A stretch of 6,912 bases of DNA, from positions 1-6,912 of the forward strand of contig JAHZGC010000029.1 in NCBI GenBank assembly GCA_019421015.1, read 5' to 3'. Below the pieces are notes generated by a model. That model did no database searches. It was not told the origin of the DNA and saw nothing but the letters and a program-made list of their open reading frames with translations. Origin of the DNA: Coriobacteriaceae bacterium (GTDB lineage: Bacteria; Actinomycetota; Coriobacteriia; Coriobacteriales; UMGS124). Numbering within the stretch: position 1 is the first letter of the stretch; each line of letters starts with the position of its first letter. Positions 5,802 to 6,912 of the stretch are shown here, one piece after another. A program made the position numbers and the translations under genes.

Positions 5802-6912
5802 ACAGCACGGCCAGCTCGCGCCCGAGCACCCGGGCGCTGAACTGCTCGACCGTCTTGACGTCGCGCAGGTCGCGCGCGTTGATGTTCATGTTCTGGATGA
5901 CAACGCCCGCCGAGGCCGGCCCGCGCGCCGCCGAGGCCCTCGAAGAGCGGGCAACGGGCCCGCGCGCGTCGAACGACGCCGACACGGCCATGGCCTCCCC
6001 GGCCCGCGCCATCTCCTCGGTGTAGCCCCTCAGCAGCCCGCGCGTCTCCCCCCAGCCGCTCTCAAGGCCCCGGTTGAGGCCCCGCATGATGAGCTGGCCG
6101 TTCTTGACGAGCATCACGGCGTCGTAGGCGGGCGGGCCCTTCATCTGGGCTATCTGCCCCGTGATGTCGCTGAACCATCCGACGACCCCGTCCCACGTGC
6201 TTTTGAGTCCGTTCCAGAGGCCGTCGATGATGCTCTTTCCCGCGTCCCACAGCAGCGACCCCAGGTCGCCGAGCGCCCCAAGGATGTTGCCGGGGAGGTC
6301 GGTGAAGAACTGGACGACGTTGGAGACGCCCTCGCTCACCGACGACTTGATGTTCTCCCATGCCTCGGAGAGCTTCGACTTGACGCTCTCCCAGGCCTCG
6401 GACCAGAACGACTTTATCGACTCGACCTTGTCGGAGATGGTCTCCCAGACGTTGCCGATGGCGTCGGACACGGCCGACTTGATGTTCTCCCACGCGTTCG
6501 ACAGGAACGTCTTGATGGCGTCCCACGCGCCCTCCCAGTCTCCCTGGATCACCGAGGTTATGACGCTGATGACGGTGTTGATGAAGTCCATGCCCGTGGA
6601 CACCACCGACTGGATGATGCCGAACACGCTCACCACGACGGCCTGCACGGTGGGCCACGCGGCCTCGAACACCCCCTGGACTATGGGCATGACCGTGTCC
6701 ACGGCGAGCTGTATAGCCCCCATGACGCTCTCGACCGTCTCCCGCATCTGGGGCCAGTAGGTCTCGAAGAACCCCTGTATGAGCGGCAGCACCGTCTCAA
6801 CCGCCGCCTGCACGAGCGGCATTGCCGTCTCCACCGCCGACTGGATGACGGGCATCGCGGTCTCCACGGCGCTCCGCATGGCCGGCAGCGCCGACTCGAA
6901 GAATCCCTGGGC
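5800..6912 (-). CDS. Tape-measure protein, C-terminal part (N-terminus beyond right edge)
   Basis: Tape-measure proteins set tail length by spanning the tail tube during assembly and usually leave ahead of the DNA at infection. The frame is open to the window edge (370 codons plus stop); the ATG at 6879 is internal, since the repeat continues upstream as GFFESALPAMR. Most of the visible part is an 11-residue repeat with Val/Ile/Leu, Trp and Met at regular positions, amphipathic and probably membrane-active or coiled. Beyond it come PPAYDAVMLVKNGQLIMRGLNRG, an Ala/Arg/Ser-rich linker (about 295-325, numbered from the internal Met), and a short end GVVIQNMNINARDLRDV...VEQFSARV, typical of tape-measure C-termini. 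No lytic transglycosylase or peptidase motif is visible here, though one could lie upstream. Being followed by tip and hub genes agrees with standard tail gene order. Confidence 0.92.
   Translation of the reverse strand, partial: AQGFFESALPAMRSAVETAMPVIQSAVETAMPLVQAAVETVLPLIQGFFETYWPQMRETVESVMGAIQLAVDTVMPIVQGVFEAAWPTVQAVVVSVFGIIQSVVSTGMDFINTVISVITSVIQGDWEGAWDAIKTFLSNAWENIKSAVSDAIGNVWETISDKVESIKSFWSEAWESVKSKLSEAWENIKSSVSEGVSNVVQFFTDLPGNILGALGDLGSLLWDAGKSIIDGLWNGLKSTWDGVVGWFSDITGQIAQMKGPPAYDAVMLVKNGQLIMRGLNRGLESGWGETRGLLRGYTEEMARAGEAMAVSASFDARGPVARSSRASAARGPASAGVVIQNMNINARDLRDVKTVEQFSARVLGRELAVL
6148..6906 (-). repeat. Twenty-three consecutive 11-residue (33-base) repeats in the tape measure
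   Basis: Without any gap, the protein divides into 11-residue units from GFFESALPAMR at the right edge to GWFSDITGQIA. Examples are SAVETAMPVIQ, SAVETAMPLVQ, AAVETVLPLIQ, GFFETYWPQMR, LAVDTVMPIVQ, TFLSNAWENIK, SFWSEAWESVK and SKLSEAWENIK. The early units have the form xAVETxMPxIQ; from about unit 12 they shift to a Ser/Lys/Trp-rich form ending in -I/V-K. More units probably lie upstream of the window. Confidence 0.9.

Noticed and set aside
6062..6760. Open frames in other phases within the tape-measure region (198 codons minus, 199 codons plus)
   Set aside because: The tape-measure frame carries the exact 11-residue periodicity and a typical C-terminus. The others inherit a 33-base rhythm from it.

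Overview
The window is the distal end of the tail and fibre module of a long-tailed phage or prophage, read entirely on the minus strand. The DNA is very GC-rich (roughly 70% by eye) and codons end almost always in G or C. Together with the fibre modules and the tail-protein types, this fits a phage of a high-GC Gram-positive bacterium. A gut or oral Coriobacteriia-type actinobacterium is my best guess, but no host gene is present to confirm it. Nothing here (integrase, repressor, att site, tRNA) tells a prophage from a free phage.

In transcription order, from the right edge leftwards, the genes are: the C-terminal 370 residues of a tape-measure protein (6912-5800), built on 11-residue repeats; a 732-residue tail-tip protein of Ig/fibronectin-like domains (5787-3589); a 361-residue baseplate hub or tail-associated protein (3605-2520); a 75-residue protein that looks like a stand-alone OB-fold (2523-2296); a 475-residue fibre adaptor with a BppU-like head, a heptad stalk and two collagen-like segments (2269-842); and the first 275 residues of a second collagen-like fibre that runs off the left edge (826-1).

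The six genes are tightly packed, with gaps of 12, 26 and 15 bases and overlaps of 17 and 4 bases. Most have a purine-rich ribosome binding site at or near the end of the previous gene. I see no terminator and no convincing promoter, so this is one segment of a single late tail transcript. There is no non-coding stretch longer than 26 bases.

The products should act together at the tail tip. The tape measure sets tail length, the tip and hub proteins close the tube, the OB-like protein probably completes the hub, and the BppU-like head anchors collagen-type fibres for host binding. The most notable features are the modular fibres. Collagen triplets alternate with a roughly 40-residue beta-type module that occurs in both fibre genes. 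Long exact in-frame DNA repeats, and one module that looks chimeric between the two genes, suggest ongoing recombination. All functional calls rest on sequence patterns and gene order, without database searches.
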